Source of the DNA: Clostridiales bacterium
GTDB lineage: Bacteria; Bacillota; Clostridia; Oscillospirales; Oscillospiraceae
Direction: 5' to 3'
DNA length: 47,532 nucleotides
Assembly: GCA_012719035.1 (NCBI GenBank)
Contig: JAAYBD010000010.1
Coordinates: 1-47,532 of the forward strand
Below are positions 1-8,437 of the stretch, in pieces (position 1 is the stretch's first letter; each line of letters starts with the position of its first letter). A program made the position numbers and the translations under genes. Below the pieces are notes generated by a model, which was not told the DNA's origin, ran no database searches, and was given only the letters and a program-made list of their open reading frames with translations.

Positions 1-400
1 AAAGAAAAAAGAATCTGCTTCAAAGGGTAAGCAGCTCATGCTTCAGCTGGGTGCGCTGAAGAAGGAACTGGAAAATGGTGATAGTCAGAAGGTGCAGAGT
101 TATATGGATTACCGGGAGGGACGTATCACCAAGGAAGAATTCATCTTTCTTCGTGCAGAGCGAGAGAAAAGCCATGTAGAGCTTCAAGAAAAAATCAGAA
201 GCCTGGAAGCCGAATATGAGGAATATCTCAATGCAGGAAATCAGGCAGCAAAGGACAGCACAGTTGCGGATCGTGCGTCAAAGCTGAGCGATGAAGAATT
301 GAAGCAAATCATGTACGATGCTATTGAAAGGGTGAACGTATCGGACAGTCAGCACATTGAAATTGTCTGGAAGTTTGATGACCTTTTTACTGCGGCGTAA
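1..400 (+). CDS. Large serine recombinase, C-terminal fragment (cut by window edge)
   Basis: The frame is open from base 2 and continues to a stop at 398-400, giving about 132 residues of a longer protein. The segment is charged and coiled-coil-like (Lys/Glu rich around 60-230) and ends with a conserved-looking segment, SDEELKQIMYDAIERV then HIEIVWKFDDLF, which matches the C-terminal end of TndX/TnpX-type site-specific serine recombinases, where a helix is followed by the IEI-(Y/W)-(K/R)-F strand. The catalytic serine domain and zinc ribbon would lie to the left, outside the window. A hairpin terminator follows within 10 bp. The gene reads toward the interrupted spoVT, consistent with an integrase next to its own attachment site. 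Confidence 0.8.
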   Translation, partial: KKKESASKGKQLMLQLGALKKELENGDSQKVQSYMDYREGRITKEEFIFLRAEREKSHVELQEKIRSLEAEYEEYLNAGNQAAKDSTVADRASKLSDEELKQIMYDAIERVNVSDSQHIEIVWKFDDLFTAA

Positions 401-407
401 CTTGGAG

Positions 408-430
408 CCAGCCTTCGGGCTGGTTTCATT
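408..430 (+). terminator. Rho-independent terminator of the recombinase gene
   Basis: A 6-bp GC-rich stem CCAGCC/GGCTGG with a TTCG loop (408-423) is followed by a T-rich tail, starting 7 bp after the recombinase stop codon. Confidence 0.75.
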
Positions 431-462
431 TTGGGGAAATAGGTCGATTTTTGTCCTAAAAT

Positions 463-545
463 AACTCAATGGGTAGGAGATAAAATGAGTTTTTAAAAAT
501 CTCCGAGAAGCCTAAAAACATTGATATTACTGGGCTTTTCGGAGG
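463..545. repeat. Inverted repeats at the element terminus
   Basis: Two inverted repeats sit between the recombinase and the spoVT junction. The first is AACTCA (463-468) against TGAGTT (486-491). The second is CTCCGAGAAGCC (501-512) against GGCTTTTCGGAG (533-544), 11 of 12 positions pairing with a 20-nt loop and a T-run at 555-561. They may form part of the recombinase attachment site or a terminator that insulates spoVT from the element; the sequence alone cannot separate these. Confidence 0.5.
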
Positions 546-581
546 TGGCTCAAATTTTTTTGCACCTGCTTGACACAATGG

Positions 582-1091
582 GACGACCTCGGAAGAGTGG
601 TAATACCAAAAGAAATTCGCCGGACTCTGCGCATAAGAGACGGCGACCCTCTGGAAATTTATACAGAAAGAGACGGCGAGGTCATCTTTAAAAAGTATTC
701 GCCTGTGGGTGAGCTGTCAGACTTTGCCGCTCAGATCTGCGAAGCACTCTACAAGTCAGGTGACTGTGTTGCCGCCGTTTGTGACAGAGACAGCGTCATA
801 GCCTGTGCGGGAGTTCCCAAAAAAGAGATCGTTGATAAACGTATCAGCGGAGGTCTGACAGACATCATGGATTCCCGTAAAATTTACTCGGCAACACAAA
901 AAACAGACATTCCCTTTACAGAGGGCGATGAAATGCTCTTTGTCTCCGTAGCCGCTCCTATCATAGCCGAAGGCGATGTCATGGGCTGTGTAGTTTTTGC
1001 CGCAAAGCAGGATTCTCCGGAACCGGGTGAAGTGCAGATAAAGCTTGCTTCGACAGTGGCGAGCTTTTTGGGAAAACAGATGGAAAATTAG
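582..1091 (+). pseudogene. spoVT: spoVT, 5' end lost to element insertion (stage V sporulation protein T)
   Basis: SpoVT is a forespore transcription regulator with an N-terminal AbrB-type swapped-hairpin DNA-binding domain and a C-terminal GAF-like domain. Here the AbrB core (DDLGRVVIPKEIRRTLRIRD) and the GAF-like region (to residue ~165) are intact, without stops. The family's usual first ten residues (Met-Lys-Ala-Thr-Gly-Ile-Val-Arg-Arg-Ile type) are missing and replaced by unrelated upstream sequence. The only in-frame start is TTG at 570, whose nearest ribosome-binding-like run (GGAGGTGG, 541-548) is about 20 bp away, too far to be convincing. The rest of the gene is clean, suggesting a recent insertion or selection to keep it restorable by excision. 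Identity is firm; whether it is ever expressed is unknown. Confidence 0.8.
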
Positions 1092-1214
1092 TCGGATAAA
1101 GTTTGTTCGGTCTTTAAAAAACGCAAGTCGTCCGGGCAGCAAAGCGCTTTGATGCGGTATTCGCTAATCATAGGGCAGATCAAAAAACTGAACTCCGCTA
1201 TCTTGAACACAAAA

Positions 1215-1255
1215 CCGCCGCCGCAGAGATAAAAATTGCGGCGGCGGCTTATTTT
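1215..1255 (+). terminator. Strong terminator after spoVT
   Basis: A perfect 10-bp stem, CCGCCGCCGC (1215-1224) with GCGGCGGCGG (1238-1247), is followed by a T-rich tract. It ends spoVT transcription and insulates the sigma-factor gene. The 120 bp between spoVT and the stem hold nothing I recognise. Confidence 0.85.
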
Positions 1256-1344
1256 ATTCATCACTCTGTGGTATACTGAGGAAAATTCCGAATATTTCCT
1301 CCAACGAAATAAATTTATCATTCTTGTTCGTCTAATACATGAAG

Positions 1345-1356
1345 GTATCATGATAC
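1345..1356. promoter_or_regulatory. 12-bp perfect palindrome upstream of the ECF sigma gene
   Basis: GTATCATGATAC is a perfect palindrome four bases upstream of the ribosome binding site (GGAAGGAG, 1360-1367) of the sigma factor. It could be an operator or merely chance; no family of regulator is implied by it. Confidence 0.3.
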
Positions 1357-1374
1357 ATAGGAAGGAGCACACTC

Positions 1375-1860
1375 TTGAACGAAAATGAGTTCGCCGACAA
1401 AATCCAAAATTTGAGAAGTAAACTCTACCGTACGGCATACCTGTACCTTGGCAGCGAGGCGGCCGCTTTGGACGCTGTTGACGAAACGGTTTACAAAGGG
1501 CTTACATCGCTTAAAGGTCTTCGCCAGCCTGAATATTTCAGCACTTGGATGATGCGTATACTTATCAATGAGTGCAAAACAGAGTTAAGACGCAGAAACC
1601 ACACTGCGGCTTTTGAGGAGCTGCCGGAAACCGCATCTGAACAATTTGATGCGCTGCCTATTCGGGAAGCAATTTTAAAACTGCCGAGCGAATTGAAAGA
1701 GCCTGTAATTCTGCGTTATTTTTCGGGTTTTACCACTGCCGAAACAGCTCTGGCATTGAAAATACCGCAGGGGACCGCCGCGACCCGCCTTCGCCGCGCC
1801 TTAAAGCTGCTTAGACTCGAATTATCGGAGGAGGAAGTTATTAATGAACAGAAACAATGA
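1375..1860 (+). CDS. ECF-type RNA polymerase sigma factor
   Basis: 161 residues. A sigma-70 region 2 (about residues 10-75, including YRTAYLYLGS and the WMMRILINEC helix) is joined by a short linker to region 4 (about 95-150), with the LPSELKEPVILRYFSGF and TRLRRALKLLR helix-turn-helix segments. No region 1 or 3 is present, which defines the extracytoplasmic-function class. The TTG start at 1375 is chosen because GGAAGGAG ends seven bases before it. The next gene overlaps by 17 bp and encodes a membrane protein with a DUF4179 region, the arrangement seen in ECF sigma/anti-sigma pairs. It probably directs its own operon, but I found no well-spaced ECF promoter upstream. Confidence 0.88.
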   Translation: MNENEFADKIQNLRSKLYRTAYLYLGSEAAALDAVDETVYKGLTSLKGLRQPEYFSTWMMRILINECKTELRRRNHTAAFEELPETASEQFDALPIREAILKLPSELKEPVILRYFSGFTTAETALALKIPQGTAATRLRRALKLLRLELSEEEVINEQKQ

Positions 1861-3259
1861 ATATAAAGCGCTTCTTGAAGAGCTTGACGAAACTCCGCTG
1901 AAGCTCGATTATACCTTAGAACGCGCTCAAATGAAATGCGAAGCGAAAAAACGCCGCAAGCGCAAAGCGTCTTTTGCACCTGTCTGGATTGCCGCCACCG
2001 TATTCGGCGTGTTTGTCCTGCTTGTTAACATATCCCCGACATTTGCCTACGCCGCGGGACGTATACCATACTTACGCGACCTTGCTAAATTCGTGGCGCT
2101 GTCCCCCTCCCTTTCCGCCGCGGTGGAAAACGAATATGTCCAACCTATCAATCAGGAACAGACGCAAAATGGAATAACGGCAAGAATAGAGTACGCCATT
2201 ATTGATCAAAAACAGTTGAATATTTTCTATACGCTTGTCTCAGACACCTACAGCAGAATGAACGCTGACCCCCATATTTCCGGCGTGGGGGAGGAAAAAC
2301 TGGAGGGCTACAGCACCATTTTCGGTGAACTGAACGCCAAAAACGGAGACTTGCGTCAAATCACGATCGATTTCTCTTATGACACAGTACCGGACACCGT
2401 AATGCTGAAGCTCAAAGTCTCTGACAATGGAGCATCGGCAGACGATGCATCTGCCCAAGCTGGGCTGGGCTTAGAGGAGGGCATGCTCTCGGAGGAAAAG
2501 CATAAGGAACCTGAAATCATTTCCGTATTTGATTTTACGCTTTCGCTTGACCCGAATTTCACAGCAAAGGGAGAAACCATCGAGCTAAATAAAGGCTTCA
2601 AACTGGATGGTCAGAAATTTACGCTGAAAAGCGCTGAAATCTACCCTACCCATATGCGTTTTAACTTTGATGACGACAAGAACAACACAGCTTGGCTCAA
2701 GAACCTTGAATTCTACGTTGAAACCGAAAAAGGTGAACGTTTTGAGGGCATCTCAAACGGAATCTCCGCAAGCGGCAGTACTGATAGTCCCATGATGGCC
2801 ACCCATATGCTGGAAAGTGCCTTCTTCTCGGACAGTGAGCACCTTACACTGCACATAACCGGCGTAACGTGGCTGGATAAGGACATGGAAAAAGTTCATG
2901 TCGATCTCGCGGGAAAAACCGCGGAAGTCTTACCGGAGGGCGTTGCGTTCGAGCTTGCAAAGCAGAAGGAAAATGGCTGGATACTCGGATTTTCCGCGCC
3001 GTCATATAGAGAAAAATATCACGACCAGATGTGGAACTGGAATTACTTTGACAGAAACGGCAATGAACACAGTATCGGTAGTTCGTGCTCCACTATGGGC
3101 GGATATTATGACGAAGATACGCTGCAGCTTTTAGGCAGCGAGGACACTCCTTTTACGATTCTTGCGCTTAAAAACTATCCCGATAACGAGGTCTGGCTCT
3201 GCCCGGCATATTCCCGGCGTACAGCGCTTGATACTCCCGTCAGCATACAAATCAAATAA
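1844..3259 (+). CDS. DUF4179 membrane protein, probable anti-sigma factor
   Basis: 471 residues. An N-terminal cytoplasmic stretch of about 45 residues, ending in a basic Lys/Arg cluster (KKRRKRK), is followed by one transmembrane helix (about 47-70, WIAATVFGVFVLLVN) and a large outside domain with DUF4179 features (SPTFAYAAGRIPYLRDLAKF and onward). The ATG has a good site (GGAGGAAG, 1828-1835) inside the sigma gene, so the two genes are translationally coupled. By analogy with RsiV-like partners the short inner tail would bind the sigma factor and the outer domain would sense an envelope signal; that role is inference from context and topology. Confidence 0.75.
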   Translation: MNRNNEYKALLEELDETPLKLDYTLERAQMKCEAKKRRKRKASFAPVWIAATVFGVFVLLVNISPTFAYAAGRIPYLRDLAKFVALSPSLSAAVENEYVQPINQEQTQNGITARIEYAIIDQKQLNIFYTLVSDTYSRMNADPHISGVGEEKLEGYSTIFGELNAKNGDLRQITIDFSYDTVPDTVMLKLKVSDNGASADDASAQAGLGLEEGMLSEEKHKEPEIISVFDFTLSLDPNFTAKGETIELNKGFKLDGQKFTLKSAEIYPTHMRFNFDDDKNNTAWLKNLEFYVETEKGERFEGISNGISASGSTDSPMMATHMLESAFFSDSEHLTLHITGVTWLDKDMEKVHVDLAGKTAEVLPEGVAFELAKQKENGWILGFSAPSYREKYHDQMWNWNYFDRNGNEHSIGSSCSTMGGYYDEDTLQLLGSEDTPFTILALKNYPDNEVWLCPAYSRRTALDTPVSIQIK

Positions 3260-3276
3260 CCGATCTTCGCTAAAAC

Positions 3277-3314
3277 AAACAGCCGCTTCCTTTTGGAAAG
3301 GAAGCGGCTGTTTT
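3277..3314. terminator. Bidirectional terminator between DUF4179 gene and polC
   Basis: The inverted repeat around AGCCGCTTCC / GGAAGCGGCT has A-runs on one side and T-runs on the other, so it can stop both the rightward sigma operon and the leftward polC operon that converge here. Confidence 0.9.
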
Positions 3315-3319
3315 ACCTC

Positions 3320-6300
3320 TTAGAATAGGCTCATCTGACTTGTGTCAGGCATATCGCCCAAGGCGCCAAGCTCTTTGAGCTGCTGCATGTTTGTCTGGCT
3401 GACCTTCGGGCAGGCGCCCATCACCTCTTCGATAGAGATGAATTTTCTCCCGCCCTCGCGGCATTTCACAAGGTCGTTCGCCGCCGCTTCGCCAAGCCCC
3501 GCGATAGCAGTAAACGGCGGGATAAGGCAATTGTCCTCAATGACAAACCTTGTTGCTTCAGACTTATACAAATCCATACGCTTAAAGCTGAATCCGCGCA
3601 GATAAAACTCATAGACCGCCTCAAGCGTAGTGAGGGTGTCCTCATCCTTTTTGCTTGCGTTGGGGTCATTCTTTATTTTGTTTATCTTTTGCCGAACGGG
3701 CTCTATACCCCTTGTCATAAGCCCTGCGTCAAAGCTGTCTCCGCGGCGGTAAAAATATGCGCTGTAATACGCAAGCGGATGATGCACCTTAAAATAGGCT
3801 ATGCGGAACGCCATAGTGACATAGGCAACAGCGTGCGCCTTGGGAAAAAGATATTGTATCTTTCGGCAAGACTCTATGTACCATTCCGGAACGTGAAGGG
3901 ACTGCATTTCCTCAACTATCCCCTCCGGCCACGGCTTGCCCTTATGGATAGCGCCCTTGCGGACTGCCTCCATGAACTTGAAGGCGCGTTTCGGCTCCAT
4001 ACCCTTGGACATCAGATAAAGCATGATATCGTCGCGGCAGCCTATCGTCTCCTTGACTGTTGCCGTTCCCGACAAAATAATATCTTTTGCGTTCCCAAGC
4101 CAAACATCGGTTCCATGGGAAAATCCGGAAAGCCGTACTAAGGTATCGAACTCGGTCGGTTTGGTATCGGCGAGCATACCGCGCGTAAAACCTGTTCCGA
4201 ACTCCGGTATGCCAATCGTTCCCGTTTTTCCGATTATCGGGTCATCAGAGCTGAGTCCAAGCGGTTCGGGGGAACAGAAGATTTTCATCGTTTTGGGATC
4301 GTCCAGCGGTATCTGCTTTGCGTCCACCCCCGTCATATCCTCAAGCATCTTTATCATGGTCGGGTCATCGTGACCAAGCTCATCGAGCTTTAGGAGATTT
4401 GCCTCCATGCTGTGATATTCAAAATGGGTCGTAATGATTCCGCTGTCGGAATCGTCTGCGGGATGCTGTACGGGGCAGAAATCTGTTACGTCCATATCCT
4501 GTGGAATGATAACAAGCCCCCCGGGGTGCTGCCCTGTTGTGCGCTTCACGCCGACACAGCCCTGAGCAAGACGGTTTTCTTCCGCCTTTGTGACCTTCAC
4601 TCCGCGCTCGTTCAGATAGTTTTTCACATAGCCGTAGGCTGTTTTTTCAGCCAGCGTACCGATTGTTCCTGCCTTGAAAACGTGGTCACGCCCGAAAAGC
4701 TCCTCCGTATATTTGTGGGCGCGTGCCTGATATTCCCCCGAAAAGTTCAGGTCGATATCAGGGACCTTATCGCCGCCGAAGCCCAAAAAGGTCTCAAACG
4801 GAATGTCGAAGCCGTCTTTTGCAAGCTTTTCGCCGCAGACAGGGCAGGCTTTATCGGGCATGTCCGCTCCGCATCCATAGTCCTTGCCGCTTTCAAAATC
4901 CGTATATTTGCAATTGGGACAGCGGTAATGCGCGGGCAGAGAGTTTACCTCTGTTATTCCCGACATAAAGGCGACGATGGATGAGCCGACACTTCCGCGT
5001 GAACCGACAAGATAACCCGCTTCAAGAGAATTTGCAACAAGCTTCTGTGCCGACATATAGATGACATCGTAATGGCAGTTAATAATGTCGTTAAGTTCTG
5101 TTTCAACGCGGTCTTTGACAATATCCGGCGGGTTTTCTCCATATAGCTCATGCATTCTGCCATAAACCAGTTTCTGCAAGTCCTCAACCGAGTTTTCGAT
5201 TTTCGGCGTAAAAAGCTGCTTCGGTAAAAGCTCGATCTCCTCGCACATTTCGGCTATCGCAAACGAGTTTTCGATAACAACTTCGCGGCATTTCTCCTCG
5301 CCGAGATATGAGAATTCCTCAAGCATTTCGTCAGTGGTTTTGAAATACAGCGGCAGCTTCTTGTCTGCGTCCGAAAAACTACGTCCGGCAAGCAGAATAT
5401 GCCTGAATATCTCATGTTCAGGGTCAAGAAAATGAACATCGCCCGTTGCGACAACCGGCTTTCCAAACTTTTCACCCAGCTCGACAATGCGGCGGTTGAA
5501 ATCCCGCAGTTCCTCTTCATCTTTTGCGGTGCCGTTTTCAAGCATGAACATATTGTTGCATATCGGCTGTATTTCAAGATAATCGTAAAGCTCACAGAGG
5601 CGCTCAAGTTCCTCGTCGCTTTTATGGCGCGAAACTGCCTCAAAAACCTCTCCCGCCTCGCAGGCGGAGCCTATTATTATCCCCTCCCTATACTGCAAAA
5701 GCAGGCTTTTGGGGATTATGGGGTTCTTTTTAAAATGTTCAAGATGAGATTTTGATATCATCTCGTAAAGATTTTTAAGTCCTTTTTTGTTCTTTACAAG
5801 CAAGATGATATGCTTCGTGCGCATGGAACGCGGATGAGCGTTGCGCTGCTCCCTTGCAAAGGCTTCCAGCTCACTTTTTTTAGTGATTCCGCGTTCGTTA
5901 AGCATTTTTATAAGCTTTGACATAATGCGCCCGCAGGCAAGCGCATCATCGTCCGCTCTGTGGTGGTTGAATTCGGGAAGCCCCAGCCGCGCCGTCACCT
6001 GATCCAGTTTAAAGCGCTTCATATCGGGCAGAAGACTCTGCGAAAGCGTCAGCGTGTCCATGTAGCTCGGCTCAAATTCGATGCCGCAGCGCCGCGCCGC
6101 CGCCTTCATGAAGCCTATGTCAAACTCGGCGTTGTGCGCAACAAGAGTACGCCCTCCCGCAAACTTCATAAAGTCACACAGGGCTGCATCTTCCTCCGGT
6201 GCATCAAAAACATCTCTGTCGGTGATGCCTGTAAGCTCCACGATTTCGTGAGGGATAGGTCTATTCGGATTTACAAAGGTCTGGAACCGCTCCTTGACCT

Positions 6301-7318
6301 CTCCGTTTTTCATGATAACGGCGCCAATTTCCGTCATGCGCTCCTCATTTGCGGAAAGCCCCGTTGTTTCGATGTCAAATGCGCAAAACTCATCATCAAG
6401 GCTGCCGTCATCACTGCCGTAGAGTGCCAGCTTATCGTCAACATCGTTTATGTAATAGCCCTCAACTCCGTAGATGACTTTTATGCCCTTTTTCTTTCCT
6501 GCCTGCCAGATTTCAGGAAAAGCCTGCGCTACCCCGTGGTCCGTTACAGCTATTGCGGGATGTCCCCATTCCGCTGCCCTCGAGACTGCTTCCGAAGGAT
6601 CGGTCAGGGCATCAAGCGCAGAGTAGCGGGTGTGAAGATGAAGCTCGACCCGCTTTGCATCCGCAGTATCCATACGCCTCGGTTTTTCACACAAAACGAC
6701 GCTTTTCGGCTCTAAAGCGATATCTTCGTCATAGCGGTTATAGGCGACATTTCCATATACCGTAAGGTACATGCCTTTTTTGATGTCCTGTAAGCCGCCC
6801 CTATCTTCTTCTGCCCTAAAATATTTGGAGACTCTTATCGAGCCTGTGTTGTCGGTCATTTCAAAGCAAAGCACCCACGCCTTGGTCTTTGCGATTTCCC
6901 TGTTTTCCACAGAAAAAACCTCACCCCTGACAACAACATTTCCCGACTCTGTGTTGAGGGTATCCATCGGTACAGGCTCGCCCTTTATAGCTCTGCCGTA
7001 AATCGGCTTTCCTGCCAAAACGGCACTTTTGCCCCTGCCCGCCTGTTTTTTTCCGGATTTGTCTCCGCAGTCTGTCTGCTCATACTGTGCGCTTATTGCA
7101 ACCGAATTGAGCCCATACTCCGAGGCGATACGCGATTCTATCGCGCTCAGCTCTGCGGGTATCGCCTTTCTTTTGAAAAGGGACTCTATGGACATATAAA
7201 GCTTATCCTTGTTTACAGTTGCGGACTTCACAAGCGCACCGTCAAGTCCGCCGCACATATCCTTAAATTCCGCGCAAAACGGAAACATTTCTAAAAATGG
7301 GATTTTATCTTCGCTCAT
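3320..7318 (-). CDS. polC: DNA polymerase III PolC-type, alpha subunit with built-in 3'-5' exonuclease
   Basis: 1332 residues, replicative polymerase of low-GC Gram-positives. Domains in order: a short N-terminal region; an OB fold (about 125-200); a split PHP domain starting at ELHLHTRYSALD (about 225); a DEDD exonuclease starting at FDIETTGLSA (about 314), inserted in the PHP domain as is diagnostic of PolC; the palm with a four-cysteine zinc module (CPNC...CPVC, about 835-865) and PDIDLNFSG; then the fingers and C-terminal helices. It is about 100 residues shorter than Bacillus PolC, mainly at the N-terminus. It is the last gene of the pyrH-to-polC block, 8 bp after ispG. Confidence 0.97.
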   Translation of the reverse strand: MSEDKIPFLEMFPFCAEFKDMCGGLDGALVKSATVNKDKLYMSIESLFKRKAIPAELSAIESRIASEYGLNSVAISAQYEQTDCGDKSGKKQAGRGKSAVLAGKPIYGRAIKGEPVPMDTLNTESGNVVVRGEVFSVENREIAKTKAWVLCFEMTDNTGSIRVSKYFRAEEDRGGLQDIKKGMYLTVYGNVAYNRYDEDIALEPKSVVLCEKPRRMDTADAKRVELHLHTRYSALDALTDPSEAVSRAAEWGHPAIAVTDHGVAQAFPEIWQAGKKKGIKVIYGVEGYYINDVDDKLALYGSDDGSLDDEFCAFDIETTGLSANEERMTEIGAVIMKNGEVKERFQTFVNPNRPIPHEIVELTGITDRDVFDAPEEDAALCDFMKFAGGRTLVAHNAEFDIGFMKAAARRCGIEFEPSYMDTLTLSQSLLPDMKRFKLDQVTARLGLPEFNHHRADDDALACGRIMSKLIKMLNERGITKKSELEAFAREQRNAHPRSMRTKHIILLVKNKKGLKNLYEMISKSHLEHFKKNPIIPKSLLLQYREGIIIGSACEAGEVFEAVSRHKSDEELERLCELYDYLEIQPICNNMFMLENGTAKDEEELRDFNRRIVELGEKFGKPVVATGDVHFLDPEHEIFRHILLAGRSFSDADKKLPLYFKTTDEMLEEFSYLGEEKCREVVIENSFAIAEMCEEIELLPKQLFTPKIENSVEDLQKLVYGRMHELYGENPPDIVKDRVETELNDIINCHYDVIYMSAQKLVANSLEAGYLVGSRGSVGSSIVAFMSGITEVNSLPAHYRCPNCKYTDFESGKDYGCGADMPDKACPVCGEKLAKDGFDIPFETFLGFGGDKVPDIDLNFSGEYQARAHKYTEELFGRDHVFKAGTIGTLAEKTAYGYVKNYLNERGVKVTKAEENRLAQGCVGVKRTTGQHPGGLVIIPQDMDVTDFCPVQHPADDSDSGIITTHFEYHSMEANLLKLDELGHDDPTMIKMLEDMTGVDAKQIPLDDPKTMKIFCSPEPLGLSSDDPIIGKTGTIGIPEFGTGFTRGMLADTKPTEFDTLVRLSGFSHGTDVWLGNAKDIILSGTATVKETIGCRDDIMLYLMSKGMEPKRAFKFMEAVRKGAIHKGKPWPEGIVEEMQSLHVPEWYIESCRKIQYLFPKAHAVAYVTMAFRIAYFKVHHPLAYYSAYFYRRGDSFDAGLMTRGIEPVRQKINKIKNDPNASKKDEDTLTTLEAVYEFYLRGFSFKRMDLYKSEATRFVIEDNCLIPPFTAIAGLGEAAANDLVKCREGGRKFISIEEVMGACPKVSQTNMQQLKELGALGDMPDTSQMSLF

Positions 7319-7326
7319 TTTTGGAA

Positions 7327-8385
7327 CTAAACTCCTTTTTCCTCCTGCATAATAAGTTCATAAAGTGCTTGGGCAAGCTTAAACTCGGGCACTTTCCTAA
7401 CGATTTCGCCCTTTTTGAACAGAACTCCCTCGCCCATGCCGCCTGCAAGACCGTAGTCTGCGTGCTTCGCCTCGCCGGGACCATTTACGGCACAGCCCAT
7501 AACCGCAACTGTTAGCGGCCTTTTAAAGTCTTTCAAAAGCTCTTCTACCTTTGCGGCCGTACCTATAAGATCTATATTCGTCCTGCCGCAGGTTGGGCAG
7601 GAAATTATGTTCACGCCATCTTTTCGTATGCCTGCGGCCTTTAAAATAGCAATGCCCGCTTTTACTTCCTCTACGGGGTCAGCAGTGAGTGACACTCGGA
7701 TGGTGCTGCCGATACCGTCCATCAGAAGCGAACCGATGCCGACGGCGGATTTCACAATCCCCATATAAGCCGTCCCCGTTTCCGTAACACCGAGGTGGAG
7801 AGGGTGATCTGTCATCTCCGATATCATCCTGTAAGCCGCCACGGTATCCCGCACATCGGATGATTTTATTGAAATGCATATATCGTCAAAATTCAAGTCT
7901 TCAAGCATGCGCACATGGCGCATCGCGCTCTCGCAGAGCGCCTGCGGGGTAGGACCTAATTTTTCAAGCAAATCCTTTTCAAGGCTCCCGCTGTTCACGC
8001 CGATCCTTATGGGTACGCCGTTTGCCCTGCAGGCATCTGCAACAAGCTTTACACGCTCATTCGAGCCTATATTACCGGGATTTATGCGTATCTTGTCAAA
8101 TCCCGCTTCAACAGCAGAAAGCGCAAGTCTGTAGTCAAAATGTATATCCGCGACAAGCGGAACTTTGCAGTTTCTGCGTATCTCCGGAAGCGCTCGTGCC
8201 GCCTTTTCGTTGGGGACGGCAAGACGGACAATATCACAGCCTGCTTTGGCAAGCGCTTCTATCTGCGCAAGCGTTGCGTCTATTTCCTCAGTCTTCGTAT
8301 TACACATGGACTGTACGGACACGGGGGAGACTCCTCCTATGGAGAGGTCTCCCGCCCTGATGGTTTTCGTTTTTTCTCTGTTCAT
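7327..8385 (-). CDS. ispG: 4-hydroxy-3-methylbut-2-en-1-yl diphosphate synthase (flavodoxin)
   Basis: 352 residues. Converts methylerythritol cyclodiphosphate to HMBPP, the penultimate MEP isoprenoid step. The TIM-barrel part is followed by the iron-sulfur domain with the three cluster cysteines in CPTCGR (Cys263, Cys266) and VMGCAVNGPGE (Cys298). I place the start at the ATG for MNREKTKTIRAGD (8385), preceded by GAAGGGA, because the 20 residues upstream are not family-like and overlap the preceding protease gene. Dxr, an earlier enzyme of the same pathway, is encoded two genes upstream. Confidence 0.96.
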   Translation of the reverse strand: MNREKTKTIRAGDLSIGGVSPVSVQSMCNTKTEEIDATLAQIEALAKAGCDIVRLAVPNEKAARALPEIRRNCKVPLVADIHFDYRLALSAVEAGFDKIRINPGNIGSNERVKLVADACRANGVPIRIGVNSGSLEKDLLEKLGPTPQALCESAMRHVRMLEDLNFDDICISIKSSDVRDTVAAYRMISEMTDHPLHLGVTETGTAYMGIVKSAVGIGSLLMDGIGSTIRVSLTADPVEEVKAGIAILKAAGIRKDGVNIISCPTCGRTNIDLIGTAAKVEELLKDFKRPLTVAVMGCAVNGPGEAKHADYGLAGGMGEGVLFKKGEIVRKVPEFKLAQALYELIMQEEKGV

Positions 8386-8437
8386 GTTTTCTATCCCTTC
8401 AGCGCCCCGAAGTGGGCGGCGGAGCAAGAAAATATTC

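Larger units (their letters stand above)
1..581 (+). mobile_element. Right end of an integrative element inserted in spoVT
   Basis: The left edge holds the 3' end of a serine recombinase gene, then about 180 bp of non-coding sequence rich in inverted repeats, then spoVT starting abruptly at its eleventh codon or so. Placing the recombinase gene next to one attachment site is typical of elements that use large serine recombinases. The boundary near 581 is inferred from where SpoVT similarity begins (Asp-Asp-Leu-Gly at 582); the true crossover could lie a few bases either way. The left end and the rest of the element are outside the window, so its type (prophage, ICE or sporulation intervening element) is unknown. 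Confidence 0.7.

Noticed and set aside
570-581. TTG at 570 as a working new start for spoVT supplied by the element
   Set aside because: It keeps the frame, but the nearest ribosome-binding-like run is about 20 bp upstream and the first ~10 AbrB residues would be missing, so DNA binding would probably fail.
1302-1332. ECF promoter CAACG ... CGTC upstream of the sigma gene
   Set aside because: The two motifs are about 23 bp apart instead of the usual 16-17, so the match is likely chance.
1088-1438. Minus-strand open frame after spoVT
   Set aside because: It crosses a strong terminator and the start of the sigma gene, has no ribosome binding site and encodes nothing recognisable.
5960-6715. 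Long plus-strand open frame inside polC
   Set aside because: Antisense shadow of a well-supported gene in GC-rich codons; no start signal.
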